Part shown: positions 1 through 8,540 of the stretch, one piece after another
Numbering within the stretch: the first letter of the stretch is position 1
How the letters are laid out: each line of letters starts with the position of its first letter
NCBI GenBank assembly: GCA_943787925.1
Contig: CALSOH010000001.1
Location: 372,001-436,000, forward strand
Direction: 5' to 3'
DNA: 64,000 nucleotides
Origin: TMED14 sp003507115
GTDB lineage: Bacteria; Bacteroidota; Bacteroidia; Flavobacteriales; Schleiferiaceae
Notes under the pieces: model-generated
The model's database searches: none
Told to the model about the DNA's origin: nothing
The model's input: the letters and a program-made list of their open reading frames with translations, nothing else
Made by a program: the position numbers and the translations under genes

Positions 1-382
1 GCTTTGGATCTTGAAAGTCAAGCAACTTTGGCTGAATGGCTCCCGCCTTCGGGTGGGCTTCCATAAATTCTTCCATGGGGGGAAGCCAATCGGATTGAGG
101 CTCGATGTCCGAATTCATGAGCACCGCATAGACCAGTTCGGGGTGGGTCAACTTCAATTCGTCCAGGGCAGTGTTATAACCCCCTGCATATCCGCGGTTG
201 ACATCCATGGCGATCCAATGAACGCTCGGACACTGTGAGGCGGTCCAAGCCTGAGAGCCATCTGTGCTCGCATTGTCGGCGATAACCACCAATGCGCCAG
301 GGCTGCGTTCGACCACGGTCGGGAGGAATTTCTCCAGCCAGTGCTGGCCATTCCAATTGAGGATGACGACCGCTGTTTTCAC
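1..382 (-). CDS. Glycosyltransferase family 2, N-terminal part (runs off window)
   Basis: This is the first ~127 residues of a GT-A fold glycosyltransferase that would move a sugar from a nucleotide donor. The N-terminus reads KTAVVILNWNG, then ADNASTDGS and MNSDIEP, which match the nucleotide-binding strand, the donor-binding turn and the DxD-like region of family 2 rhamnosyl- or galactosyl-type enzymes. The GTG start lies inside a GTGA overlap with the stop of the upstream GWxTD gene, so the two are probably translationally coupled. The C-terminal acceptor domain lies outside the window. The acceptor is unknown; cell-surface polysaccharide is a reasonable inference. Confidence 0.8.
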   Translation of the reverse strand, partial: MKTAVVILNWNGQHWLEKFLPTVVERSPGALVVIADNASTDGSQAWTASQCPSVHWIAMDVNRGYAGGYNTALDELKLTHPELVYAVLMNSDIEPQSDWLPPMEEFMEAHPKAGAIQPKLLDFQDPK

Positions 383-1812
383 CCTCCGCCGGGAATGATG
401 TTGTTGTAGATACGGCTGCCAAATTTGTCGTAGCCAGTTTGGCCCGTGTCATCGATGTCCTCGGTGTTGTAGGAGCGTTTTTGCAACGCAATCTTCCACC
501 GGCTGTTGTAGACTTCCCCAATGGCATCCGAATGGAGCAACTCATAATTCCTGCCGGCGACGGCGTAGTTCACAAAAATGAAAATCTTGTTGATCTGGTA
601 GGGGGCGTTGGGAACATCGAGGGTATTGTATTGCCAGATTTCATACGGGTATCCGTCTGTTTCGAACGGACGCTTCTCGGTGAGTGTTGGCGCTCCGTAC
701 TGGAGAAAAATCCGCCCTCGGTCTGTGGCATAGCCCGGGACGGAACGGCTGCTGTATTCGCGATCCACTTGGCGCAGCAAGGCTTTGTATGCGATAAACT
801 GTGGGAGGGCCTCCGTGGGGTAGCGCACCTCCCAAAACCGCTGTGCAAATCGCCAAATCGCGGTATCGCTCATTCCCGGGCCCATGCGTTCAATTTGCTG
901 TCGCTCAGCAATGGAGGCAATGGGATAGAATCCATTAATCCAATGACGCAGTGAATCGCCGGTCCCTAATTGACCCGTCCATCGCGGGTCAATGGGGGTG
1001 TGTTCGTTCCAGCGAGCGAGTTCTCGGGGGTTGACCCGGTAGAAAGCCAAGCGTTCCTGAGGATAGTAGGCTTCGTCCATGTCTTGGACGTGCAAGGTGC
1101 AGCGCAGCTCATATTGGCCCGTGGGTAGGTCGGTAATCCAAAGACTGCCTTGGATGGCTGTTACAGGATCGTCGTTGGGGGCCAAACGCTGCACGCCACC
1201 GAAGCCCTCCATGGGGCGGTCACTATCGAGGGAATACACTTCATAGCGGAAGAAGCTCTTTTTAGACGGGGGTAGACGGTAGCCATGGGTGTAAAAATGC
1301 ACCTTGTCCGTGTCGTGAGCATACACCGCTTGGCCAAACTGGGCGCGGGGTACCAAGCGCTTTCCTTGAACCTCTTTCCAGGCGAGCGGGGCGAGTTGCA
1401 CGCCTTGTTGGGGCGCCAAATAAAAAGTTCCGTGCAACGTGTCGGTCAGATCATCACCCAGGCCATAGTACACGGTGAGGTACATGCTGCCGGTATCCGC
1501 AGCGAGAAAGGCATTTTGAACTATGGGATACAGCACTTCGGCGTCCATTTGCTGACGAGGGCAGGCGAGGTCCAGTTTGTCTGCCGCAATCACGCCCGCA
1601 TTTCCTTGTAAAACTGCTACAACGGTGACCCGCGGTGCACTGGTGTCCGACCATTGTGCGTACAAGCTCATCGGCTCGATGCTGTAGGTAAGTTCCAGAT
1701 AATGATTGATTTCAGGGCCCCAGTAGGGATGAACGTCCGCCGTCAGGCGCAAGCCTTGTCCGTAGGTGGCCAGGCATGTTGATAAAAATCCAAGCAAAAG
1801 CATTCGGCGCAT
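379..1812 (-). CDS. GWxTD domain-containing secreted protein
   Basis: A 477-residue protein with a signal peptide (MRRMLLLGF onward, Ala-Gln cleavage context near residue 19). The C-terminal third contains the GWxTD-type signature: a G-Y-A-T-D-R-G-R-I-F stretch followed by YGAP and YPYEIWQY. The domain is common in Bacteroidota; its biochemical role is not established. The open frame continues upstream through the tRNA-Ser gene, so I chose the ATG at 1812, which gives a proper signal peptide. ATG at 1803 is the alternative. It overlaps the downstream glycosyltransferase by 4 bp. Confidence 0.8.
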   Translation of the reverse strand: MRRMLLLGFLSTCLATYGQGLRLTADVHPYWGPEINHYLELTYSIEPMSLYAQWSDTSAPRVTVVAVLQGNAGVIAADKLDLACPRQQMDAEVLYPIVQNAFLAADTGSMYLTVYYGLGDDLTDTLHGTFYLAPQQGVQLAPLAWKEVQGKRLVPRAQFGQAVYAHDTDKVHFYTHGYRLPPSKKSFFRYEVYSLDSDRPMEGFGGVQRLAPNDDPVTAIQGSLWITDLPTGQYELRCTLHVQDMDEAYYPQERLAFYRVNPRELARWNEHTPIDPRWTGQLGTGDSLRHWINGFYPIASIAERQQIERMGPGMSDTAIWRFAQRFWEVRYPTEALPQFIAYKALLRQVDREYSSRSVPGYATDRGRIFLQYGAPTLTEKRPFETDGYPYEIWQYNTLDVPNAPYQINKIFIFVNYAVAGRNYELLHSDAIGEVYNSRWKIALQKRSYNTEDIDDTGQTGYDKFGSRIYNNIIPGGG

Positions 1813-1827
1813 AAGCGCGAAGTTACG

Positions 1828-1835
1828 TACTTTTG
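1828..1835 (+). promoter_or_regulatory. Candidate -7 box of tRNA-Ser
   Basis: TACTTTTG fits the Bacteroidota -7 consensus TAnnTTTG exactly and ends 4 nt before the mature tRNA 5' end. No clear -33 TTTG was seen at the usual distance. Confidence 0.5.
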
Positions 1836-1839
1836 CCGC

Positions 1840-1927
1840 GGAAGAATGGCAGAGTGGTCGATCGCGGCGGTCTTGAAAACCGTTGACTGTAACAGGTCCG
1901 GGGGTTCGAATCCCTCTTCTTCCGCCA
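1840..1927 (+). tRNA. tRNA-Ser (anticodon TGA)
   Basis: Class II tRNA with acceptor stem GGAAGAA/TTCTTCC, an anticodon loop CTTGAAA giving TGA, a long variable arm and a GGTTCGAATCC T-arm. The terminal CCA is encoded (1925-1927). It lies between the divergent GWxTD and SulP genes. Confidence 0.95.
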
Positions 1928-1938
1928 CCTAAATCTGC

Positions 1939-1972
1939 AAACCCGTCCATCCACTGGGCGGGTTTCTTTTTT
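1939..1972 (+). terminator. Rho-independent terminator after tRNA-Ser
   Basis: AAACCCGTCC and GGGCGGGTTT form a 10-bp stem (one mismatch) around a 7-nt loop, followed by a T-rich tract. It starts 11 nt after the tRNA CCA. Confidence 0.85.
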
Positions 1973-1998
1973 TTCTGCCAACGGGTAATCTTTTTTGC

Positions 1999-3534
1999 AT
2001 GGCCATACGTCCAACTCTCCGACTTTTCGATTTTCATCAACCCGTGGCCATCCAGAAGGAAATTCTGTCCGGCTTGACCGTGGCATTGGCCCTGGTGCCA
2101 GAAGCGGTGGCCTTTGCCTTGCTGGCGGGGCTCTCCCCCCTCACTGGATTGTATGCGGCCTTTGTGATGGGCTTCGTGACCTCTGTTTTGGGAGGTCGGC
2201 CCGGGATGATTTCAGGAGCGACTGGGGCGGTAGCGGTAGTAATTGTGACCTTGGCCGCGTCTCACGGCGTGGAATATGTCTTTGCAGCGGTCGTTTTGGC
2301 GGGCCTCCTGCAAGTCCTCGCGGGGCTTGCGCGCTTAGGAAAACTCATTCGACTTGTTCCTCAGCCGGTCATTTATGGCTTTGTCAACGGATTGGCCGTA
2401 GTCATCTTCACGGCACAGTTGGGCCAATTCAAAGGCGATAACGGACAGTGGTTGCAGGGAGCCCCTTTGTTTTTGAGCCTTGCATTGGTGCTTGCGACCA
2501 TGGCTATTATATACCTCCTACCCAAGTTTACACGGGCCTTACCCGCCTCTTTGGTCGCCATCTTGGTGATCTTTGGCGCGGTGTTGGCCTTGGGTATTGA
2601 TACGAAGACCGTCGGCGATATAGCCTCCATTGAGGGAGGATTTCCTCCGTTTCATTTGCCTGCTGTGCCTTGGGAATGGGAGACCTTGACCATCGTATTT
2701 CCCTACGCACTCATTGTGGCCGGGGTAGGCTTGATTGAGTCCTTGCTGACATTGAACATCGTCGATGAAATGACCCAAACGCGCGGTCGAGGTAACAAAG
2801 AAGCGGTGGCCCAGGGCACCGCAAACATTCTATCTGGGCTGTTTTCGGGCATGGGTGGTTGCGCGATGATTGGCCAAAGCCTCATTAATATTTCCTCCGG
2901 AGCCCGAGCGCGCTTGTCCGGAATCACCGCTTCTCTTCTCCTTTTGGTTTTTATCATGTTCGGCTCCCGTCTTATTGAAAAACTGCCCATGGCGGCCCTG
3001 ACCGGCGTGATGGTGATGGTTTCCATCGGGACCTTTGAGTGGGCCAGCCTCCGAACGTTCCGAAAGATGCCCGCCTCCGACACCTTCGTGATGGTGGTCG
3101 TCACCGGTTTGACGGTATTGCTGCACAATTTGGCCTTGGCGGTCTTGGTGGGCGTCATTATCTCAGCGCTCGTTTTTGCGTGGGACAATGCCAAACGCAT
3201 TCGGGCTCGAAAGTTCATCGACGCCGCCGGCGTGAAGCACTATGCTCTGTATGGCCCGCTGTTTTTTGGATCTATCACAGCCTTTCATGAGAAGTTTGAT
3301 ATCGACGGGGATCCTTCCGAAGTCGTTTTAGACTTTGCCGAAAGCCGAATTGTGGACATGTCCGCTATCGATGCGCTCCATAAACTCACAGAGCGTTACC
3401 ACTTGCAGGGGAAGAAGCTGGTGCTTCGGCATGTGAGTTCGGACTGTGCGCTCTTGTTAAGGAATGCGGCGGCCATCATTGATGTCAACGTGGAAGAAGA
3501 CCCCACGTACATAGTCATGACAGACCGTTTGTAG
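1999..3534 (+). CDS. SulP family inorganic anion transporter with STAS domain
   Basis: A 511-residue inner-membrane protein. Residues ~15-390 form the hydrophobic SulP transport core; VPEAVAFALLAGLSPLTGLY and SGATGAVAVV are typical of its first helices. Residues ~400-510 form a C-terminal cytoplasmic STAS domain. Members move sulfate, bicarbonate or other anions, often with Na+ or H+. The sequence alone does not settle the substrate. A beta-carbonic anhydrase lies about 6 kb away but is not adjacent, so bicarbonate uptake is only a possibility. The ATG at 1999 directly precedes the first SulP residues. Confidence 0.9.
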   Translation: MAIRPTLRLFDFHQPVAIQKEILSGLTVALALVPEAVAFALLAGLSPLTGLYAAFVMGFVTSVLGGRPGMISGATGAVAVVIVTLAASHGVEYVFAAVVLAGLLQVLAGLARLGKLIRLVPQPVIYGFVNGLAVVIFTAQLGQFKGDNGQWLQGAPLFLSLALVLATMAIIYLLPKFTRALPASLVAILVIFGAVLALGIDTKTVGDIASIEGGFPPFHLPAVPWEWETLTIVFPYALIVAGVGLIESLLTLNIVDEMTQTRGRGNKEAVAQGTANILSGLFSGMGGCAMIGQSLINISSGARARLSGITASLLLLVFIMFGSRLIEKLPMAALTGVMVMVSIGTFEWASLRTFRKMPASDTFVMVVVTGLTVLLHNLALAVLVGVIISALVFAWDNAKRIRARKFIDAAGVKHYALYGPLFFGSITAFHEKFDIDGDPSEVVLDFAESRIVDMSAIDALHKLTERYHLQGKKLVLRHVSSDCALLLRNAAAIIDVNVEEDPTYIVMTDRL

Positions 3535-3546
3535 TATTTTTAAGGT

Positions 3547-4278
3547 ATGAAAACGTTCATGCTCGGGGTACTCACACTCTTCACGCTGGCCTCCTCTGCT
3601 CAAACCGTGTACACCAAAGATGGCGTACCCTTGGGCGACGGTGCCCTTTTGGTGCGTACGTGTAAAGAAGCGGCGGACGCCTCCCTAAAAGGCCGTGCCA
3701 TGGTCCTGAAGGGCATAGAAGTGGATACGCGTGCGTACTGTGAATGCGCCATGCTCAACTTGATTCCCTCGCTTGAAAGTGCGGACATTATGGAAGCCAA
3801 CGAATCGGGCCGAATGATGGACTTCCTATTGGAAGGAGAGAATTTCAACATCCTGGTGAATTGCATTCAAGACAATTCAAGCATCGACAGTTCAGAAGTC
3901 AACTTTGGTAAACTCCTTCGCGAGGTGGAATCCGAATACGATATGGACGCTCAAACCCTCTTCATGATATCCTGCTTGAAGGGCGTTCGGCAACAAGACC
4001 CCACGGGCGAGGTGATTTCAGACCAAATCGCCAAGGACTACTGTCAATGCGCCATTGATGCCCTTCTAGAGAGCGACGAATTCTCCTTTCAAGACGTGAT
4101 GGAGGCGGAGGACCCCCAAAGTGATGTCTTCCAAAAAATCGTGGTGCCCTGCGCCGAGGAGGTGTTTGGGTTTGGGGTGACACAGGATGCCCAAGAGCTC
4201 AGCGCGGAACAAGAGCGCTACGAGAAATCCATTCAAGAGGTCAAAAAACGCGGCAGGTCCAAAGGGAAGAAGCCCTAA
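3547..4278 (+). CDS. Secreted protein with duplicated Cys motif (unknown function)
   Basis: A 243-residue protein that I do not recognise. It has a signal peptide ending near SSAQT (residue 20). The mature part holds two similar units. Unit 1 has Cys at 39, 65, 67 and 106; unit 2 has Cys at 143, 166, 168 and 202. Each unit has the core Y-C-x-C-A (YCECA, YCQCA) followed by an acidic helix with IMEA or VMEAE. The C-terminus is charged and Lys-rich. The conserved Cys pattern suggests disulfides or a metal site in the periplasm or outside the cell. A near-match -7 box (TATTTTTA, 3535-3542) ends 4 nt before the ATG. Confidence 0.7.
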   Translation: MKTFMLGVLTLFTLASSAQTVYTKDGVPLGDGALLVRTCKEAADASLKGRAMVLKGIEVDTRAYCECAMLNLIPSLESADIMEANESGRMMDFLLEGENFNILVNCIQDNSSIDSSEVNFGKLLREVESEYDMDAQTLFMISCLKGVRQQDPTGEVISDQIAKDYCQCAIDALLESDEFSFQDVMEAEDPQSDVFQKIVVPCAEEVFGFGVTQDAQELSAEQERYEKSIQEVKKRGRSKGKKP

Positions 4279-4282
4279 GATC

Positions 4283-5620
4283 TTAGTCTTCAAAAACAAA
4301 AACTCGGCCCTCCTTGTAAATTAGACGAGGTCCGGGAGCCAGACTGTCTGCCGTTTCGGCCTTCAGGTACATTTCTCCCACCCGCGCACACTGAGCAATC
4401 AGATTCCAATCCTGCAATAGACTATCGGCGGCATAGAGGGTTTGACCTCGGTGCGTCTTGGCTGCTTGGTAGATGGATTGCCGCAGCGTGAAGTCCTTGG
4501 ACATGTGGACTTCCGGAAGGGTACGCAACGCAAATCCAAGCGCCCATAGCCCAAGCGTCCATTGCCATAAGATCCGTGGATGGATCGTTTTCCCGGTCTT
4601 CCGATGGCCGTCCAAAAAAGAGGCTAGGGCCAAGGCGGCAAATGGGTAGGCGGGAACGGCGTAGAAATCTCGCTGTTTGAGCGAGATCATGATCGGAAGA
4701 ACCGCACTGAATGCGATGAAGGCAAAGGCAATGCTGCGGGGCGACAAGCGCCATGGTCCTTCGGACAGGGGCCGGAAACGACGGACCCCTAGCGCGATGA
4801 TGGCGGGTATGAGCATCTGCATGGCAAAGCTGCCCAGAATGTACCAGCGACTGGAGACCGTTTGGATGGCCTCTAGGGAATGGACCACCTGCTTGGACCA
4901 ATAGGCACTGAGGTAGGCATGGGGTTCGGAAAGATTCCATAGGATGAGCCACGGGAGTAGAAGACCCGCGAGGACCGCCGTGCTGTCTAGGGCGATGCGT
5001 CGGATGGGTGCGTGCAAGGTGTTTCCCGCGATGTGCCACCAGAAGGGCACCGCCAGCGGAAAGAGCGCTACCGGACCCTTCGTCAAGGCCCCCGCCGCAA
5101 TCCAAAGTCCTCCCAAGAAGAGGTAGCCCCATTGGTTTCGCCGCAACCCGTATATCATGGTCGCAGATGCCCACACCATGCTGGCGCTGAGGGTGGTTTC
5201 CAGGAGGTTGTTTCCGTAGGTCCACGTCACGATGGGAATGGCCGTCCAGAGCAACAACGACCATTGAATGGCGCGTTGGGACAGCCCAGACCAACGGCCA
5301 AGCCGATCGATGCCCAAGGCGGTGAGCAGCCATATCAGGATGGCATAAATGTCCTCAACCCACCACTGGTCCCCCTGGAGGTAGAAAAGACTGGATTGGA
5401 GCCAAAAATGGAGCGGAGGATGTTCGACAAACTGCGGGTAGAGTTCGGGCGTGTAGAATAGGTCCCAGACGCCTCCGAGCCCCTGAGCTAAATTCCGCGA
5501 TACTGCTGCATAGGTCGCGCCATCCATGAACTGACCTGGCGTGAAAAGATGGGCCGTGCTCAGGATAAAGAACAGTCCGCCCGCCAGGGCAATGCGTTGT
5601 ACTCGGGGTTTAAGGTTCAT
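4283..5620 (-). CDS. GT39-family (ArnT/PMT-like) membrane glycosyltransferase
   Basis: A 445-residue multi-pass inner-membrane protein with about 10 hydrophobic helices. The N-terminal loop MDGATYAAVSRNLAQG and the following EHPPLHFWL are typical of lipid-linked-sugar glycosyltransferases (GT39/GT83, ArnT-like), where an acidic residue in the first periplasmic loop is catalytic. It would transfer a sugar from a polyprenyl-phosphate donor to lipid or protein. The stop lies 2 nt from the end of the gene before it; the stop codons of both strands sit in the palindrome CTAAGATCTTAG (4275-4286). Donor and acceptor cannot be told. Confidence 0.8.
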   Translation of the reverse strand: MNLKPRVQRIALAGGLFFILSTAHLFTPGQFMDGATYAAVSRNLAQGLGGVWDLFYTPELYPQFVEHPPLHFWLQSSLFYLQGDQWWVEDIYAILIWLLTALGIDRLGRWSGLSQRAIQWSLLLWTAIPIVTWTYGNNLLETTLSASMVWASATMIYGLRRNQWGYLFLGGLWIAAGALTKGPVALFPLAVPFWWHIAGNTLHAPIRRIALDSTAVLAGLLLPWLILWNLSEPHAYLSAYWSKQVVHSLEAIQTVSSRWYILGSFAMQMLIPAIIALGVRRFRPLSEGPWRLSPRSIAFAFIAFSAVLPIMISLKQRDFYAVPAYPFAALALASFLDGHRKTGKTIHPRILWQWTLGLWALGFALRTLPEVHMSKDFTLRQSIYQAAKTHRGQTLYAADSLLQDWNLIAQCARVGEMYLKAETADSLAPGPRLIYKEGRVFVFED

Positions 5621-5622
5621 CG

Positions 5623-6117
5623 TTAGTCTTCATTCTCTTCATGGGCTTCATGTTCCCGGTCGCCCACGGTAACATCGGAGCCATGTACTTCGGTGTGGAT
5701 GATGTGTCCGCCGGATTCCGCCGCAATGACCGAGGTAATCAAAGTGGCCAATCCCAAAGCGGCCACGGACCACAGGGTTAAGGTAGTCCAGCGAGAGCTT
5801 TTTTTCTCGAGATAGAAAGCCAGGAGTACGAGGGCCCCAAGCGGCACGACGAAGAGGTGGGTCGTTTCGGCGGCTTCTTCGTGGGCATGGACTGCTTGGC
5901 GAGAGATTCCTTCAAGGGATTCAACGTAATGTTCTGATTTTTCGCCTGTTATATGCGCAATCCAGCCCCCTATCGAGGCCGCGAGGAGGAAGACCAGTCC
6001 CGCGGTCTTTAGTCCGGGATTGGCTCGGAGAAGTCCCCAAACCAAGGCGGTTGTACCAAAGAGGGCGCCAAATAAAGGGAGGTGATTGAAGACGAGATGG
6101 AGGTAGGAGGCATTCAT
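5623..6117 (-). CDS. DUF2231-like small membrane protein
   Basis: A 164-residue protein with four predicted membrane helices. It starts NASYLHLVFNHLPLFGALFG, with the His-x(n)-N-H-L-P pattern seen in DUF2231-type membrane proteins. A loop with HAHEEAAETTH follows, and the tail is acidic and His-rich (GDREHEAHEENED). The His residues could bind heme or metal, but that is inference. It ends 2 nt before the start of the GT39 gene on the same strand, so the two are probably co-transcribed. Confidence 0.6.
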   Translation of the reverse strand: MNASYLHLVFNHLPLFGALFGTTALVWGLLRANPGLKTAGLVFLLAASIGGWIAHITGEKSEHYVESLEGISRQAVHAHEEAAETTHLFVVPLGALVLLAFYLEKKSSRWTTLTLWSVAALGLATLITSVIAAESGGHIIHTEVHGSDVTVGDREHEAHEENED

Positions 6118-6133
6118 AGGCTGAAGCTACGAA

Positions 6134-6286
6134 CTATCGCTTCTGGTTGTTTGGCCTCACCACCAAACCCAGCACTTCGTCTTCTTCGTGACGCGTGACG
6201 CTTTGTGTGATGACATAGGTCAGAAGCAGTAGCCCCTAGGTGCCCATGTAGCAAATAAAAACCGCGAGGATATAGGTGTGATTCAC
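6134..6286 (-). pseudogene. Possible small membrane-protein ORF interrupted by TAG
   Basis: Reading from a GTG at 6286, the frame gives VNHTYILAVFICYMGT, then a TAG (6236-6238), then GLLLLTYVITQ and a polar tail ending in NNQKR with a final TAG at 6134. The two halves together look like one short transmembrane segment plus a charged tail of about 50 residues. This may be a decayed small gene, a sequencing error or chance. The surrounding 6118-6311 gap holds no other gene that I can support. Confidence 0.2.
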
Positions 6287-6311
6287 GCAGCCCAAAAAGG
6301 CTCATGAGGGA

Positions 6312-8492
6312 TTATCCGATTTGCTGCTGCCACTTGAGGTAGGCTTGCCAACCTTGGGCATTGTAGAGGCCGCCAACGTAGAAGAGGCCAAAGGCACTCG
6401 GGCGGTACTGCAGCAGCGGCTGGAAGAGGATCTGTTCGCTGAAATTATCGACTTGGAAAACAAGTCGCAGCCCCATCGCTTGATTCGCGTTGGCATTGAG
6501 CACCGTTTGATAGAGATAGCCGTTGTAGATGAATTGGCTCGGATCGGACAACTCGCGCAAAGAAACTTTGTTGAGACTATGGCTCCATTTGAAACGGCCA
6601 GCGGCTTGTAGCGTGATGTTCAGGTTAGTTTCGGCATTCCAGCCCAGGCGAATGACCGATTCATTGTAGGCAAGGGTCCGGCCGCGCAAGTGATTGGCTT
6701 CCGCGCTAAAAGCCACCGATGGGGACCAATTCATGCCCACGTTGAGGCTGTAGAGGTCGTGATAGGTGACACCCAAGTAGTTTTCTTCGAAGCGGTACTT
6801 GCCAAACATTCGGGCGGTTAAATTGCCGGCGAGCTGCACCCATGCGAAGGACAAGACGGATTTTTCCTTGACGACCTGCTCAAAATTTTCAAATAATGTG
6901 GCCTCTGCGTACATGCCGTATTGCTTAATGCGTTGGCCGTTGGGGAAGAATTTGAGGCTATTTCCAAACTCGTAGCGGCGGAAGTTGTTGCGAGGCTCAA
7001 AGCCCATTTGCGCTTGAAAGGTGGGCGAGAGGACCATGTAATCCAACCGCATGTTCCAGTTGGTCGAATTCCGACGCAGGGATCCATACCCGGAATAGCC
7101 ATTGAAGCGTTCTCCGTCGAGTTCCGCGGAATGTCCCTGGAAGGTTTCGCCCCCATCAATCCAATCGGCCGTGGGTTCCAAGGTTTCGGAGCGTGCCACT
7201 TCCCCTTTTACCCGCCAGTTGCCCGGCAAACCGTAGTCAAAGTCCGCTGCCAGAGTATGCCCAAAACCGCCCTCGCGAAACACGCGGTGAGTCGTTAACA
7301 CCCCGAAGGATGAGGCATTTTTCATGGGATGCTCTGCACGCAAAATGGTGGACCAATTGCTGCCGGAAGCGCCATAGCTCGAGTAGTTTTCGCCGGGAAC
7401 TAAATAGGGCGAGTTTTGGTCGATCCCGCTCAACACGTAAATGCGCAAATCCTGGCTTTGGTAGTTGATTTTGCTCAAGGCCCAGGGCTGGCTGATGGTC
7501 CGCGTGTAGGCGTACTTCAGTCGGCTTTCGAGCAGGTCACTTCCTTCGATAAAGAATGGGCGGCGTTCGGGGTAGAAGAGGGCAAAGGCCGAATTCACAT
7601 TGACTTGCGCCACATCGGCTTCGACTTGGGAAAAATCGGGCAAGACCGCAGCCTCGACCGAGGTCGCTGCACTCAAGGCCACAAAGGCAGAGCCCCCGGC
7701 CTTGAACTGGGCCATGGGTCGCGCCTCAGGGCTCGCCGCGGTGAATACGTAGGGGATGAACTGCCTGCGAAGCGACGGTTTTAGGCCATCCAAAATCAAT
7801 ACATGATCGTACAAACAATCGTTGCAGGGATTACTTCGGTCCACCTTGTACGTCTGGACATTGACCTGTTGTCCTTGCACATACGTTTGGCGAAAGAAGC
7901 AAAACTTCCACCGCTGCTCCGGGTTGCTTCCAAACTGAATGGAATTAAAGGGGATGCGCATCTCCACGCTGTACGAGGTCTGGCCGATGTGGGCCTTGGT
8001 CTCGTAGTTCATGTCGTAGGACAGGTCAAATTCATCGTCCCGCGCCGTGGCGGGGTTGTTCTTCCGAATGTCCAATTGCACCGCGTAGGGGTTGGCACCC
8101 AGGAAAACCATGTTGCGGGTATCGCCATACACATCCAATGCCATGCCGATGAAGTCATCCTCCCAAACGTCGTCCCTCAGGCCGCGGTTGGCACGAAAGT
8201 TCTCTGGATCAAATTGGCAAATAAACCCGACGATAAGGGCCTCTTCAGTTCGAAACACATAGCCCTTGCTGGAGTATGGGGCAGGGGTATTGGTGCCGGG
8301 TTGAATCTCGTACTGTAAATCCAGGGCAATGGCTCCGGCATATTCATCGGGACTCACCTCGCCATCGAAGACCACTCCGGGGGGCAGGATCGGGACGATG
8401 TGCTCCGTGATTCCTTGGGCCTGCACCTCGATGGTTTGCATGCCTAGGATGGCTAGGGCTACGTAGACGAAACGAGAGATCTGTGTATTCAC
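6312..8492 (-). CDS. DUF5916 outer-membrane protein with N-terminal CBM9-like domain
   Basis: A 726-residue protein. After a signal peptide ending around VQAQ, residues ~35-230 form a DOMON/CBM9-like beta domain (VVFDGEVSPDEYAGA, then DDVWEDDFIGMALD). The rest is rich in amphipathic strands and matches DUF5916, a presumed outer-membrane beta-barrel, with FYPERRPFFIEGSDLL typical of the family. The open frame continues to 8636, but that would overlap the divergent SDR gene. GTG at 8492 (VNTQISRF) gives a good signal peptide and is my choice. Its role is unknown; some family members lie near sugar or metal uptake genes. Confidence 0.8.
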   Translation of the reverse strand: MNTQISRFVYVALAILGMQTIEVQAQGITEHIVPILPPGVVFDGEVSPDEYAGAIALDLQYEIQPGTNTPAPYSSKGYVFRTEEALIVGFICQFDPENFRANRGLRDDVWEDDFIGMALDVYGDTRNMVFLGANPYAVQLDIRKNNPATARDDEFDLSYDMNYETKAHIGQTSYSVEMRIPFNSIQFGSNPEQRWKFCFFRQTYVQGQQVNVQTYKVDRSNPCNDCLYDHVLILDGLKPSLRRQFIPYVFTAASPEARPMAQFKAGGSAFVALSAATSVEAAVLPDFSQVEADVAQVNVNSAFALFYPERRPFFIEGSDLLESRLKYAYTRTISQPWALSKINYQSQDLRIYVLSGIDQNSPYLVPGENYSSYGASGSNWSTILRAEHPMKNASSFGVLTTHRVFREGGFGHTLAADFDYGLPGNWRVKGEVARSETLEPTADWIDGGETFQGHSAELDGERFNGYSGYGSLRRNSTNWNMRLDYMVLSPTFQAQMGFEPRNNFRRYEFGNSLKFFPNGQRIKQYGMYAEATLFENFEQVVKEKSVLSFAWVQLAGNLTARMFGKYRFEENYLGVTYHDLYSLNVGMNWSPSVAFSAEANHLRGRTLAYNESVIRLGWNAETNLNITLQAAGRFKWSHSLNKVSLRELSDPSQFIYNGYLYQTVLNANANQAMGLRLVFQVDNFSEQILFQPLLQYRPSAFGLFYVGGLYNAQGWQAYLKWQQQIG

Positions 8493-8540
8493 GATGTACC
8501 TTGTGGCAAAATCCCCAACAAGGGGGCAAATATCCGACCA

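Noticed and set aside
1813..2040. Longer N-terminus of the GWxTD protein
   Set aside because: It would be translated from the antisense of the tRNA-Ser and terminator; the signal peptide begins at 1812.
4275..4286. Palindrome CTAAGATCTTAG as a regulatory site
   Set aside because: It is made of the two convergent stop codons and their mirror; too short and in a position where no promoter is expected.
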